A DNA stretch of 64,000 bases from assembly GCA_930367215.1 (NCBI GenBank), contig OV884060.1, forward strand, positions 98,232,151-98,296,150. The letters are read 5' to 3'. The translations under genes were made by a program, and so were the position numbers. The notes below the pieces were generated by a model. It ran no database searches. It was not told the origin of the DNA and worked only from the letters and a program-made list of their open reading frames with translations. This DNA comes from Pollenia angustigena (Eukaryota > Arthropoda > Insecta > Diptera > Polleniidae). Shown piece after piece: positions 21,915 through 32,907 of the stretch (positions are counted from its first letter, which is position 1; the number at the start of each line of letters is the position of its first letter).

Positions 21915-22718
21915 TTTGTTTCCTAATAATTTTAAATAATATATTAATATATAATAAAAAATGTTTTAAATTTTATTCAAACTTACTGCGCTTGTTCTTT
22001 TTTTTTTAATTGTTGTTTTGTAAACAGATGTTTACAAACCAGGGATGGCAACATCGATACAACTGCAATGTTTTGGTTAAAGCGAATTGTTTTCTTTCAT
22101 TTAACAGTACAAATGTACTATTTAACGTTTAAATACATAAATAATAGGTAAAACAAATGCCATTTTGGTACAATTAAGTTTAAAAAAGTAAAATTTTAGT
22201 AGCCAGTTGGTGCAACTTAAAAATTTCGTTTTGCCATCCCTTGTATCGGCGCTGATTGGCGACTGTGATCGGCGCCCAAGTGGCAGATAAAAATCGGTAC
22301 ATATTAAACAATTTGATTGCTCCACATTGTGCAAAAAAGTGTTCACATTATCGGCGCATCAAGGTTAATTTTGATTGTCCACAGTCAGCACAATTTCGGC
22401 ACAGATTGTCGCATTTTTAAAAATTTTGAACGTTCACACTATCGGCACATGAATTACGACAAAAATTGGTACATTGCGCCGATAGTGGGATCTTAGCTTT
22501 AAACAGTAGAAATCTTATGATGTTATTTTGGAAAATTAAAAATTATAAACTTAAGTCTAGGTATAGTTATTACAAAATCGATATAAATAAAATTATTGTA
22601 ACTAAACCAAACAAATAAATAACGAAAAACTACATATCAAAATATCATAAATACATTTATAAAAAATCAAAAAATATTGAAGTAAAGAACTATACCGAAC
22701 TATAAACAAGCTTGTTGA

Positions 22719-25551
22719 CTACGAATAATATTTAAATATTTCTTTCTTAAATTGTAACACATTGCTGATTTCTTTTATTGTTGGATTAGTAATATTATTC
22801 CAAAGACGTATTGCAAATATGAAAAATTGCCATTCAGATATTAATGTGTGATGTCTGATTTGAATTAAATTTCTATTTCTTCTGAGTCGACTGAATTTTA
22901 AACGATTAAAAAGATGACCTGGCTCACGGGTGGTTATAATTTTGTGAAGAAATACTAAAGTTCTTATTTTCAGTAAATCTTCAAAAAGTACCCCGAATAT
23001 TTTTTTAGAGTAAGGTGTAATACTAATGTAAGTACAATTTATGTTATAATTTCTGATCCCGTAAACGTACCTTGCAATGTTGTTATATGTGACGGTCAAT
23101 TTAGATTTACTGGTTTCATCACAACTTGCAAAAATCTCACATCCGTAGGTTAAAATTGGTATCAAATATGCCTTAGCAAGTAATAAGCGTATTTTCAATG
23201 GGGTGCAATATTGAGTAGGCCATAGGGTTCTTAGCATCGAATATGTTTTACCACAGGCAGCTATAACGTGATAAGACCAGGTTAAAGTGTTATTAAAAAT
23301 TACACCAAGATTTTTTGCTTTATCTACGATTTCAATCCGTTGGTTTTTAATAAAAATGTTGGGATAATCAATAATTTTCTGTGTTCTTTTACGTATTACA
23401 ATGCATTTCGATTTGGTAGGATTTAAACTTAACCCGTTAACATCAGCCCAACGTGAAACCCGTTGTAAGTCCTGATTAAGTCTTGCAGTACATTCATCTA
23501 AGTTCCCTTTTTTGTTACTTATGTATAATTGTACGTCATCGGCATACATTCTAATGTTGCAATGGAGCAACTGTTCAGGAAGATCGTTTGCGTAAATGGA
23601 GAAGAGGAGAGGACCTAGAATGGATCCCTGAGGAACACCCCTGACAACAGGAAGAAAATTTGAGATAGTTGAAGGACTAGTTTCAACACACTGGACACGA
23701 TCCTTAAGATATGAATCAATCAATCTAATGGATATTGATGAAAAATTCATCATTTTCTCCAGTTTTTGAATAAGTATTGTGTGGTCAACGGTATCAAAAG
23801 CCTTTGAATGATCCAACAGTACTAAATATGCAACGCACCCATCGTCAATTTCCTTTCTAAGATCTTCTGCTACATCAGTTAGAGCAGTAATACAGCTATG
23901 TTTGGCCCGAAAGCCAGATTGTTGATCGGTCAATAATTTACTATCATTTATATAATTGGTTATCTGTTCATGTAAAAGTTTCTCGAAAGCCTTTGAGAGA
24001 TAAGGTAAAATAGCTATGGGCCGATATTCAGTGGATGATTTTGGTATTGGAATAATTTTTGCCTGTTTCCATCTTAGTGGATAAGTGCCTGCCATAATTA
24101 TTTTATTGAAAATATGAGTGATAAATGGTAGTAGTGACGGAAGAATAATTTTAAGGAAAGCTGGGTGTATACTATCTATTCCTATAGCTTTTGATTTAAT
24201 GGAAAGGCAGCTTTTGAGAACATCCAACTGGCTAACATACTCAAAATTAAAAGGATTAGATGGGAGATTGGTTGCATGAAAATTGATATAATGGGTATGA
24301 TCTGCTTGAGGCATGGGTATATTAACAAAGTTTGAATTTAATTCATAAGGATCCGATATACTATTATCCTGCTTATTCTTATTTTCTACGATTCCAATTT
24401 CCCTAATAGTTTTCCAAGTATTTTTAGTGCTAACAGAATTCATAAATTTTTCAGAGTAGTATTTAGATTTTGCGTTTTTAATGGTTTTGGTTACGATTTT
24501 TCTAGCATTGCGATAATTTTCGTGTAGATTATCAGTTTTAAAGCGTTTCCATCGAGAGTAAGCGTTGTCACGATCTACTATAAGGCGCTTTATTTCAGAT
24601 GTGAACCACGGTTTCTGGCGGTTACTCATTTCCTTCGTTTGAATTGGTACTATTACGTTATACAAGGTTTTTATATTTTGTTCCAAGAAGGCCAGCTGAT
24701 CATTTACCGATAGCATGTAATAAATACAACCCCAGTCTATTTTAATATACTCTTGTTCCAAAATGATGTAATTAATCCGTTTAAAATTACGAAATTGAAT
24801 AATGTTAGTAGAACTTTGAAGTGGAATATCAAAAATCATGAATATCAGATCGTGCCTCGAAAAGCAAGATGCAGACAACTGATCATATATTAAGATCTTT
24901 TCTGCGTTTGAGACAAAAAATATATCAAGTAAAGTATTATTGGATGATGTAAAGTGGGTTGGTGTATTTATATTAGCAGGGACAAGATCAAATGATTTCA
25001 TACTAATAGTTAAACGTGATTCAACTAGCAGATTTGAGTTGAAATCCCCAGCTATTATTATGTCATTATATAATGGTGTGATATCCTCCAATACTGTAAA
25101 AAAAATGAGTGAAATCTATATTACTTCTAGGCCTATATACACAACCAATAAGAAATTTTCTTCCTCCACCACTTGCATCAAGGAAAAGATATTCAACTTT
25201 ATTTTCTTTGTATAAATTTTCATCACTTTTGGCTTTGATTGTACATACCAAACCCTTTTTAACATAAATTGCAACTCCCCCATAGTTATCAGATCTATCA
25301 TTTCTATATAAAGTATACCCATTCAATGACACCAGAGTATCTGTAATAGATTTACCAAACCAAGTCTCTGACACACATATTACATTTAAACCAGAATTTT
25401 CAAAAATATATCTAAATTCATCAATTTTGTTAGATAGACTTTGTGCGTTAATATGGCAAATTTTTAATCCGGTTCTCTGTTTAGCCAGTATTTTAACCAT
25501 GTTTGCCGTTACGTCTTCAGAATATGTTCTATTAACCCTTGTTGACGACAT
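22719..25551 (-). pseudogene. LINE ORF2: endonuclease and reverse transcriptase (one frameshift)
   Basis: Starts at ATG 25551 (MSSTRVNRTYS). The first frame, to about 25090, covers the endonuclease N-terminus (ICHINAQSLSNKIDEF, SETWFG, VYRPRS). After a shift near the A8 run at about 25098-25105 the remaining 790 residues are open: AGDFNSNLLV and SRHDLIFMIF complete the endonuclease, then reverse transcriptase with GIDSIHPAFLK, DHSKAFDTVDH, GVPQGSILGPLLF and the catalytic YADDVQLY, then a conserved C-terminal region. A single-base change is the only defect seen, so a recent inactivation or a sequencing error in the homopolymer are both possible. Clade within Jockey/CR1 not resolved. Confidence 0.85.
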
Positions 25552-26482
25552 ATTTAGAACAATTTAAAAGAACAAAAAACCTACCAGCAACGCTTGATTT
25601 ATATTCATGTTTCATTTTTTTAAACCTAATAATGGATATGATTAAAATAGTTCGGTATAATTTAATTAGATACAAAATTAAATACAAAAAGTACTTGTTA
25701 TTATAAAAATAGACAGTTATGTTAAAAAAATAATCATTAATTTGAAAAACTAAAAGTTTAAAAATAATTGCGATTGTAGATACATCATAAAATGGCACAA
25801 CGGGTATTCGATTATATGAGTTACGCACGAAAAAGCTGGTTGAGGTCATCAATAAACTCAATTAATATTGGGTTATCTGAATTGAGTTTTTTTACGTAAA
25901 CGAGACCGCGAAGAGAATAGGCTGTTTTTATCTTCTGATCGGTTTTCATTTTCAATGCTGATTGCAGAATTTTATGGTTGTGGGGTGTCAAATTTTCATT
26001 TACATAAATTGGTTCAGTACTATTAAAACCAGCGTGCTTTAAACAAAGAGTAGTTTTATTTTCCCTTCTATATTTAGCAATTGTTTTTAAAGAAAATTTT
26101 TTTCATACGAAGAATATAATTTAACGACTATCACTTCATCATTCGTAGAGTATGGTTTATTTTCCTTGTATATTTTCTGAAGGCGGTATATATTTTCAAC
26201 TTGAGGCGTTGAAAAATTTAAACTATCGCAAATAGTACTAAAAATTTGAAAAAGGTCCTCATTTGCATAATAGGGTATACCACGTGTTCGTATACCACCG
26301 GCTACAATAGAGTTTTCATGTTTTAGTTGTTTTCGTTTAAGTTCATTTATTTCTTTTTTCATATTTTTTATTTCTAAATTCTCTGTCTCCAGATTTTTAA
26401 CACTCTCCATAATATCACGAATTGTGACTGTTTCTAAATATGACACTCTTTCATTAACTGCATGTATGTCATTACGGATTAA

Positions 26483-26631
26483 CTGCCTGTTTAACGATAT
26501 CGAACGTCATCGTTCGCTTAGAAAATAACATTAAAAACAAAAACAAACTTCGAACAACGTTCGATTTTTGTTTTTGTTTTAAATGTAATTTTCTATGCGA
26601 ACGGTAACGTTCGATATCGTTAAACAGGCAG
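26483..26631. mobile_element. 149-bp palindromic MITE with TAA TSD (CTGCC family, copy 1)
   Basis: CTGCCTGTTTAACGATATCG and its complement form a hairpin almost the full length of the element, with a small centre of CAAAAAC/GTTTTTG repeats. TAA flanks both ends (26480-26482 and 26632-26634). It interrupts LINE ORF1. The copy at 36411-36551 has the same termini and TSD. Confidence 0.85.
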
Positions 26632-26744
26632 TAAGTTAATTCTCTTATCAATTTCACTTAAGAGTTCATTTTTGTATTCGTTAAATTTATTCTGTATCAT
26701 ATTTAATATTTGCTCTGTAAGTTTATCGAATCGTTTGTCCATTA

Positions 26745-27634
26745 AGCTAAGATCCCACTATCGGCGCAATGTACCAATTTTTGGCGTATTTCATGTGCCG
26801 ATAGTGTGAACGTTCAAAAGGTTTTAATATGCGACAATCTGTGCCGAAATTGTGCTGACTGTGGACAATCAAAATTAACCTAGATGCGCCGATAATGTGA
26901 ACACTATTTTGCACAATGTGGAGCAATCAAATTGTTTAGTATGTACCGATTTTCATCGGTCACTTGTGCGCCGATCACAGTCGCCAATCAGCGCCGATAC
27001 AAGGGATGGCAAAACGAAGTTTTTAAATTGCACAAACTGGTTACTAAAATTTAACTTTTTTTAGCTTAATTGTACCAAAATTACATTTGTTTTATCTATT
27101 ATTTATGTATTGAAACGTTAAATAGTACATTTGTACTACTAAATGAAAAAAAAACAACTCGCTTTAACCAAAATATTGCAGTTGTATCGATGCTGCCATC
27201 CCTGGTTTGTAAACATTTGTTTACAAAACAACAATTACAAAAAAAAAGAACAAGTGCAGTAAGTTTGAATGAAATTGAATATATTTTTTATTATACATAT
27301 ATTAACATATTATTTAAAATTGTTAGGAAACATAATTTAATATGCGGACGGAGAATTTTGCGAATTTCTAAAGTAAAATTATGTCTGCCAACAAGTAAAT
27401 TAACAAAAACATTTGATTTAATTTGCCCAAATAGCACGATAGTGTGACCGCATTGTACCGATTATTGTCGCAATTGAGTTTTGGCCGATATGAACCGAAA
27501 AAAATTGTCACAATGTGCGACGATAATGGGACCACCTAAGAAAAAATTGTGCAATGTTTTTAAATGTGTGCCGATATAGCACGATAAAAATCGTCACAGA
27601 TTGTGCTATTTGAGCCGATAGTGGGATCTAAGCT
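26745..27634. mobile_element. 890-bp Harbinger deletion derivative
   Basis: Ends match the full Harbinger at 18681-22498 but in the opposite orientation, and TTA flanks both sides (26742-26744 and 27635-27637). The interior keeps the upstream region of the MADF gene to a few bases past GGAAACA, then jumps to sequence just upstream of the transposase start (TTATGTCTGCCAACAAG), so both genes are deleted. It has lost about 2.9 kb relative to the full copy and could be moved by that element's proteins. Confidence 0.9.
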
Positions 27635-28190
27635 TTATGGTAATAAACTTAAGAGGCGATTCGGCTTGAGTGAGACGTGGAGTTTTGGTCACATTGCCTA
27701 GGAACGAGTTTTGCAACTCTCTTACACGTTTTTGCGCGGGAGTATTTTTAGGTGTTGATGCTATTGTTTCTGTTGTTGGTATTGCTTCTGGTGATTCTGT
27801 TGTTGTTGCTGTTTTAGTATTGTTTACTTCCATATTGGTGGTTGAAAATTAATTTAATTTGTGTTTTTTTAAGCAAAGGGTTATGGGATTGACTTTCTTT
27901 TGTTTATTTATTTCGTAATCTCTTTTGTTTATGATTATTTTTGTTTTTGTGTTTATTTCGTTTGTGTTTATTTGGTTTTAAATATATCGTGATATGTTTT
28001 ATTTTGAATAGTTAAAATTTGGATATAACACTGGATATTTTATTAAACACTTTTAATTTATTTTAGATTGTAGCAAGTATTGAAAATATACTATTAATGT
28101 AATTTTAATTAAAATGTAGCCTTTATTTATTTATAAATTAATTTATAACTGCGGAGCTTAAAAAAAACACGACCGTTCTCTTTCTCTTAA

Positions 28191-28520
28191 GAAGAAACTA
28201 TTGTTTTAGGTGGTGGTTCCACATTTTGATTCATAGCTCTGGTCCTACTGAACCGATTTTGCTGGATTTCAATCCCAAACTGCTTAGGATAACTACAAGC
28301 AATTTGGCACCAAGTTTGTTCATTTCTTTTGAGTTGTTCGAAAGTGAGCGTTTTTTCAACAGACGGACAGACAGACGGACATGGCTAAATCGACTTAGAA
28401 TTGCTCAAGGACCCAGAATATATACACTTTATGGGGTCTGAGATGAATAATGAAAAAGTTTCACACGGAATGACAAACTTAATATTCCCTCTTCACAACT
28501 AATTGTGGTGGAGGGTATAA
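28191..28520. repeat. Dispersed fly repeat with GACAGACGGACATGG motif
   Basis: Contains CAGACGGACAGACAGACGG, then CATGGCTAAATCGACTTAGA and ACTTTATGGGGTCTGAGATG, and ends with GTGGTGGAGGGTATAAT, a combination widely repeated in higher-fly genomes. The 71-residue open frame across it is not a recognised protein. Confidence 0.55.
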
Positions 28521-28548
28521 TAACAATAAAATATTTATTAAACATAAA

Positions 28549-28627
28549 CCCCCATATTCATAAAAAAAAATTTTGATTTATAAAAGATTTATTGAACAAA
28601 TTTTCATAGAAAATTCGTTTATGGGGG
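28549..28627. repeat. Short CCCCCATA-ended MITE relic
   Basis: CCCCCATA at the left and TATGGGGG at the right with partly complementary arms. It resembles the better-defined element at 38769-38884. TSD not clear. Confidence 0.4.
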
Positions 28628-28689
28628 AAAGTCTTAAAACTATGAAGGAAATTTATTTCAGGCTTTATATACATACGTACATAAATAGA

Positions 28690-28985
28690 CTTTAACGTCA
28701 TTCTATTTCGAATTTTCGGTTTTAAGAGATTTATACCACTAAAAACCTATTTTTACTTCCGCGTTGCTTAATTGCAAGACCAAGAACTTCATTGCAAAAG
28801 AAGCTAATTCACTGAATGGATTTTCATTAAATGCATTTTTATATCCATATACATTTATCCAGAAATCAACTGTTGAGTTATTATTTAACAATTCATAAGA
28901 ATTTAGTTTCTACCACTGATGTTCCAAAGTTGTAATTTTTTCTACAGTGAAATCAATCATTTTTTCTTTTAAATGTTCGCCTAAT
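28690..28985 (-). pseudogene. hAT transposase C-terminal relic of element B
   Basis: On the minus strand the translation contains STVDFWINVYGYKNAF, then FSELASFAMKFLVLQLSNAE, which follows the usual hAT dimerisation pattern (a Trp-rich segment, then a conserved leucine-rich stretch and SNAEVER). Stop codons and the loss of the arginine-serine end show it is dead. It supports assigning element B to hAT. Confidence 0.55.
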
Positions 28986-30078
28986 TTGCATTCATTTTAA
29001 ACTGTTTTCTACACAAAAAAAGTTAGTAATTGTTAAATTATGAAAATTGTTTGACAATCGTTGTCTAAGTTGACATATAAATTTAGCTATAAAATCGAGT
29101 TGGTTTTTCTATTTCAAAAGTTATGGTATTTTTTTCGTTTCCAAAAATTTTTTTAAATCGTAATTGATGGAAAAAAATCCGCTTAACATGAATGTAATGG
29201 ATCGAACTGGTCAAATTTTAAAACAATTTGCTATGAAAGGTCTTTTAAAAGATTGTACAGTTTATAAAGCAAAAGAGTAGGGACTTGTATGTTCATTCAA
29301 CAAAAAAGTGTGGTGGATTTTCAAAAAAGATTTTTGGAATATTCTTAAATTAAATAATGCTAAAAAATGGTAAATATGTAGTTGAAAAATGCTAAACAAA
29401 ATGCTAACTGCTAAATGAAAAATTTGCAGCTAAATCAGAAAAAAAAATGCTAAATCTAGCTGCAAAAATGCTAAAATGGCCACGCTGGTGATACCCAACA
29501 CTAATAAATACCTATTTATACCAAGGTTGGCTACCGATACCGATACCAATACCGTTTAAATACCGTTTAAATTGAATACCGGTATTGATACCGATACCGA
29601 AATTAGTTTTTTGCATAAAATACCGGTATACGTATACCGTTTCCCTTAATACCGGTATTCTACCGGTATAATCGTTTCGGTATTTAAAAATATTATGTTT
29701 TTTTAAATAGAAAACAAATTAAAAGCTTCAATACTTGTGCTAATAAAAAATATGTTTGTTAACTTGACGCCCTACTGTTGCAACACTGGTATTGTTTGGT
29801 TACCGTCAGATGTAACATAAGTTCTACAACAACATTGTATAGGAAATTTTTTAGGTGATGTATTTGACAATTTGAAAATCAAACGTTCATGTGTAAGCCA
29901 GCTTTTTTACTTATTAAAGTTTGTATTGTTATGTTATTGTAATAATTGCACTATCTTACTTACTATGTACACAACTTATTCTTAAAATCAAAAGTGACGC
30001 GCATTACATAAATTATCAAAGTAAACCTAATTTTAAAAGAACTAAAATAAATAAAAACATCTAGTGACAACGAAAAAA

Positions 30079-32907
30079 ATGCCTCGGCCAAAGAAAAATG
30101 CATGTAGAAAATTTTTTGAGTTTGATTTTGAAAAGAAAACTAATAAATGTATTGTTATGGAAAAAGAACAAATTTGTGGAAAAATATTGAATGTAGGTAT
30201 ACAAGTAGGCTTTTTTTGTGCTGTATTCATCTTTTTTATAATTATTTTTATTTGCATGAAGAATGACCATGGTACGAATTTAGCTTGTCATATTAGAACA
30301 CATCATAAACAAATTTGGAATCAGATTTCGAAAAATAAACGTATACAAGAAATTAATTCACCGACGCCCAACAAAACTGTTAACAGATCTATATTAAATC
30401 TGTTTAAAGTTTACATTGATATGTCCAAAGAGATACTGCTGAAGTCTTGTGTCGAACTATGCACAGTAAATGGTAGACCGTTTTCTCTTATTGAAGATTC
30501 GGGTTTCCGTAAAATCATTGACCCTATTGCAAAAGGGCTTGGTAATTTTACAATTAATAGGAAAACTGTTAAAGATGAAGCATTAAAAAAGTACAAGGAA
30601 ATAACTGTTAGAATCTCAAAAGAAATGGAGGGTAAATTGGTTTCGTTGAAATTAGATGGCCTTACACATTTAAACCGTGCCTTTTTAGGTAAAATATTCC
30701 ACTTATTTTTATACCTACACCACAGTAGTGGAGAGGATATTATTATTACATAAATACATATGTATGCATATTTAAATAAAACTATTTCTTCAAGGTGTAG
30801 CAGAGCTATTTGAACGCCATACAGGGCAATATCTGAAGGACACAATAATAGCCATACTTCAAAAGTATAACATTTCAACTGAGCAGATTTATACTTGCAC
30901 AACAGATAATGGGAGAAATATGCTTAAATGTATATCTCTAATTAACGAGGATGAGAATGATGCCGAAAACTTTGATGATAATAACACAGAATTTGACCAA
31001 ACTTTAGAACATTTTTCTTTAGACACTAAATGCATTGGTAAGCTTATTGAACCCTCCACCATAATTTATCATATGCCTCAAATAAAGCCCACTTTCACAA
31101 ATCGCTTTAATACGCCTTAAATCACAACCAATCATGATTTTTTTATTGAAATAAGATGCCGCAACGAATTATAGTATTGTGAGGCCAGGTTTTATAAAAA
31201 TTGGTTCATAATTTATTATAGAGTCCATATAAAGCTGATGTTTGTAACACATTAAAATATTGGTCCTAGACCCACCTTTAAGTATACCGATCGACTCAAA
31301 ATCTCTTGCTGAGTTGATGATGTCCTTCCGGCTGGCTTGCTGCCCATGTAACCTTGTTCGCAAAGTACAGGTCGCAATTTTGGAGATAATATATTGAGCT
31401 TTTTCACATACGTTCTAATTGGCACAAGATCCATGACTATTAAAACTGGGGCGAATCGGTCTATAATTTCACAAAGCCCCCCTACAAGCTTCTTTCTGGA
31501 ATAGGGCCTTTGTGCCGATAAACCAACTTACTATGTTAGTATTAATATTAAATTTGGTCCAAATTAATTTTACTACAATCAAAATCTTTTACGATAGCTT
31601 CTATCTTATTGAAAAATGTAATGCTGGTAGATCCAAGGTCCCATATAAGTCCCCATCCTTTAATCTCACATAGTTGAAGATATCTAAATATTATTCGGCA
31701 CAAACAACTTTGAAATGAATCTTAAACTCATAACATGATTTCATCAGGCGGGTCCGTTATTGCCCATGAGTCCGAAATAGGGTAAACTCTCGAAAATTTG
31801 TTTTTAAATATTTTGGTGTAGGTTGTCATGTGGTCGGGCTTGACCGACTGTACTTTCTTACTTGTCTTATTAATACAATTAATATGTAATTTAAATTATG
31901 CATAGGTATTAGATGTGCAGCTCATACGCTACAATTAGCTATTAATGCTGTTCTAAAAGACCGTGAAATACTTAAAATGATTGGAAAAGCCAGAGCTGTG
32001 GTAAAAAAGTTAAGAACGCCAAATATCAATATATTATTAAAAAGTCATAATCTTACGAAACCTCTAATTGACTGTGCCACTCGTTGGTCGTCTACTTTTG
32101 ATATGATGTCATCTCTAGTAGATGTTAAAATGAAAGAATTTTTAGAAAACGTATCAAAGGCTAATAATGATTTCTATTTATGCAATGAAGTGTGGGAAAA
32201 TATAAAAGATGCTGTAGGAGCTTTACGGCCAGCAAACATTGCCACGAAAATTCTTCAAAAAGAACAGTTAACATTTGGAGACGCCTTTGATGCTTGGTTT
32301 ACATGTAAAGTTGAACTACAGAAAGTAAAAGGCAATTTTGCATATAATTTACTTGAGGAAATAAAAAAGAAAGAGGAAATTCTTTTTGAGAATAAAGCAT
32401 TTCTAGGTGCATTGTTTTTGGATCCGCGTTGGAATATCTTTCTTAAGGGAAATTTTGTTGAACATGCCATTGATCATATCATAAGAGTAAGTGTGAAGAT
32501 GGACACAGTAAGCCAAAATACTTGCATAGATCTTGATGAAGATAAAAAAAATTTGTTGTTCAAATTCATCTTCAGACTGTATAGAAGCAATCCTGAAAAA
32601 TATGGCAAATGAAAATTGTTCTTTAACACCAAATAACAACAATTTACGTGAGTTACTATATTCTTTCAGAAACGAAAAACGAGTTAAAAGACACTTAAAT
32701 GTTCTGGATTGGTGGAGAGAACAAAGCAAAGAAAAACGGAAACTATATGCAATAGCAAAAGTTATGTTAGCTGTCCCAGCAACACAAGTTAGTGTGGAGC
32801 GGTTATTTTCAGGAGTGAAGTACATTATGAACCCTTACCGCAATAGGTTAGACGAGGAAAGCTTAAATGCAATTTTAGTAATTCAAGCCAATATGGAATT
32901 GTTGTAA
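30079..32907 (+). pseudogene. hAT transposase gene (multi-exon, one apparent frameshift)
   Basis: ATG at 30079 (MPRPKKNAC). Proposed introns: 30193-30261 (69 bases, in frame), 30689-30794 (GTAAAA to TTCAAG), and about 31038-31905 (GTAAGC to GCATAG). The protein has a BED-type zinc finger (CIVMEKEQIC with HIRTHH), the catalytic region (TTDNGRNMLKC, then RCAAHTLQLAIN and DCATRWSSTFDM) and the C-terminal dimerisation domain (WWREQSK, then SVERLFSG), ending at 32907. A shift is needed in the A8 run at about 32545-32552, consistent with a one-base insertion or an assembly error. Otherwise the gene looks well preserved and TIRs are intact. Confidence 0.8.
31050..31870. repeat. Dispersed repeat inside the third intron of the hAT transposase
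   Basis: Begins near CCCTCCACCATAA and ends near GGTCGGGCTTGACCGACTG. The block ACCGATCGACTCAAAATC, then CTGCCCATGTAACCTTG, recurs in related form at 35430-35970. It lies between the inferred splice sites, so it could be removed from the transcript with the intron. Confidence 0.6.

Larger units (their letters stand above)
18681..22498. mobile_element. Harbinger (PIF) DNA transposon, apparently complete, 3,818 bp
   Basis: The ends are a perfect inverted repeat of at least 21 bases starting AGCTAAGATCCCACTATCGG, flanked by TTA on both sides (18678-18680 and 22499-22501), the 3-bp TSD typical of PIF/Harbinger. Inside are two convergent genes: a DDE transposase (plus) and a MADF/Myb-like DNA-binding protein (minus), the standard two-gene set of the superfamily. 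Both are open throughout. Subterminal regions repeat CGATAGTG and ATCGGCGC motifs. This is the best candidate for an active element in the window. Confidence 0.93.
25825..27842 (-). pseudogene. LINE ORF1 with FP25K-like domain, split by two MITEs
   Basis: Starts at ATG near 27833 (MEVNNTKTATTTE). A Thr/Pro-rich N-terminus (27606-27833) is cut by the Harbinger derivative. It continues 26744 to about 26632 (MDKRFDKLTEQIL), is cut again by the 149-bp MITE, then continues at 26446-26087 with a coiled-coil (VKNLETENLEIKNMKKEINE) and a GIPYYANEDLFQIF region. The C-terminal part to about 25825 (HAGFNSTEPIYVNENL) is typical of the FP25K-like nucleic-acid-binding ORF1. Small frameshifts also occur near 26085. 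Known ORF1 proteins bind LINE RNA; this one is broken. Confidence 0.75.
18615..28190 (-). mobile_element. Minus-strand LINE of the Jockey/CR1 group, carrying four DNA-element insertions
   Basis: Reading right to left: a 5' region near 28190, ORF1 (27842 to about 25825), ORF2 (25551-22719), a 3' UTR, and an A-rich tail of (TAAA) repeats appearing as TTTATTTATTTATTT at 18618-18640. A Harbinger transposon (18681-22498) separates the tail from the 3' UTR, its 890-bp derivative (26745-27634) and a 149-bp MITE (26483-26631) cut ORF1, and a 246-bp MITE lies inside the Harbinger. ORF2 is almost intact, so this copy is not ancient. No LINE TSD could be set with certainty. Confidence 0.8.
11868..29487. 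mobile_element. Element B: hAT-like element in the gypsy 3' LTR, swollen to 17.6 kb by nested insertions
   Basis: Left end CAGTGTGGCCATAT and right end AATGGCCACGCTG are inverted repeats. GTGATACC occurs immediately outside both ends (11860-11867 and 29488-29495) and only once in the intact 5' LTR. The right subterminal region has repeated TTTAGCATTTTTGCAGC-type motifs, shared with the terminus at 44967. B's own sequence is limited to about 0.8 kb at the left and 1 kb at the right, including a decayed hAT C-terminal coding fragment. The rest is younger TEs. Confidence 0.85.
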
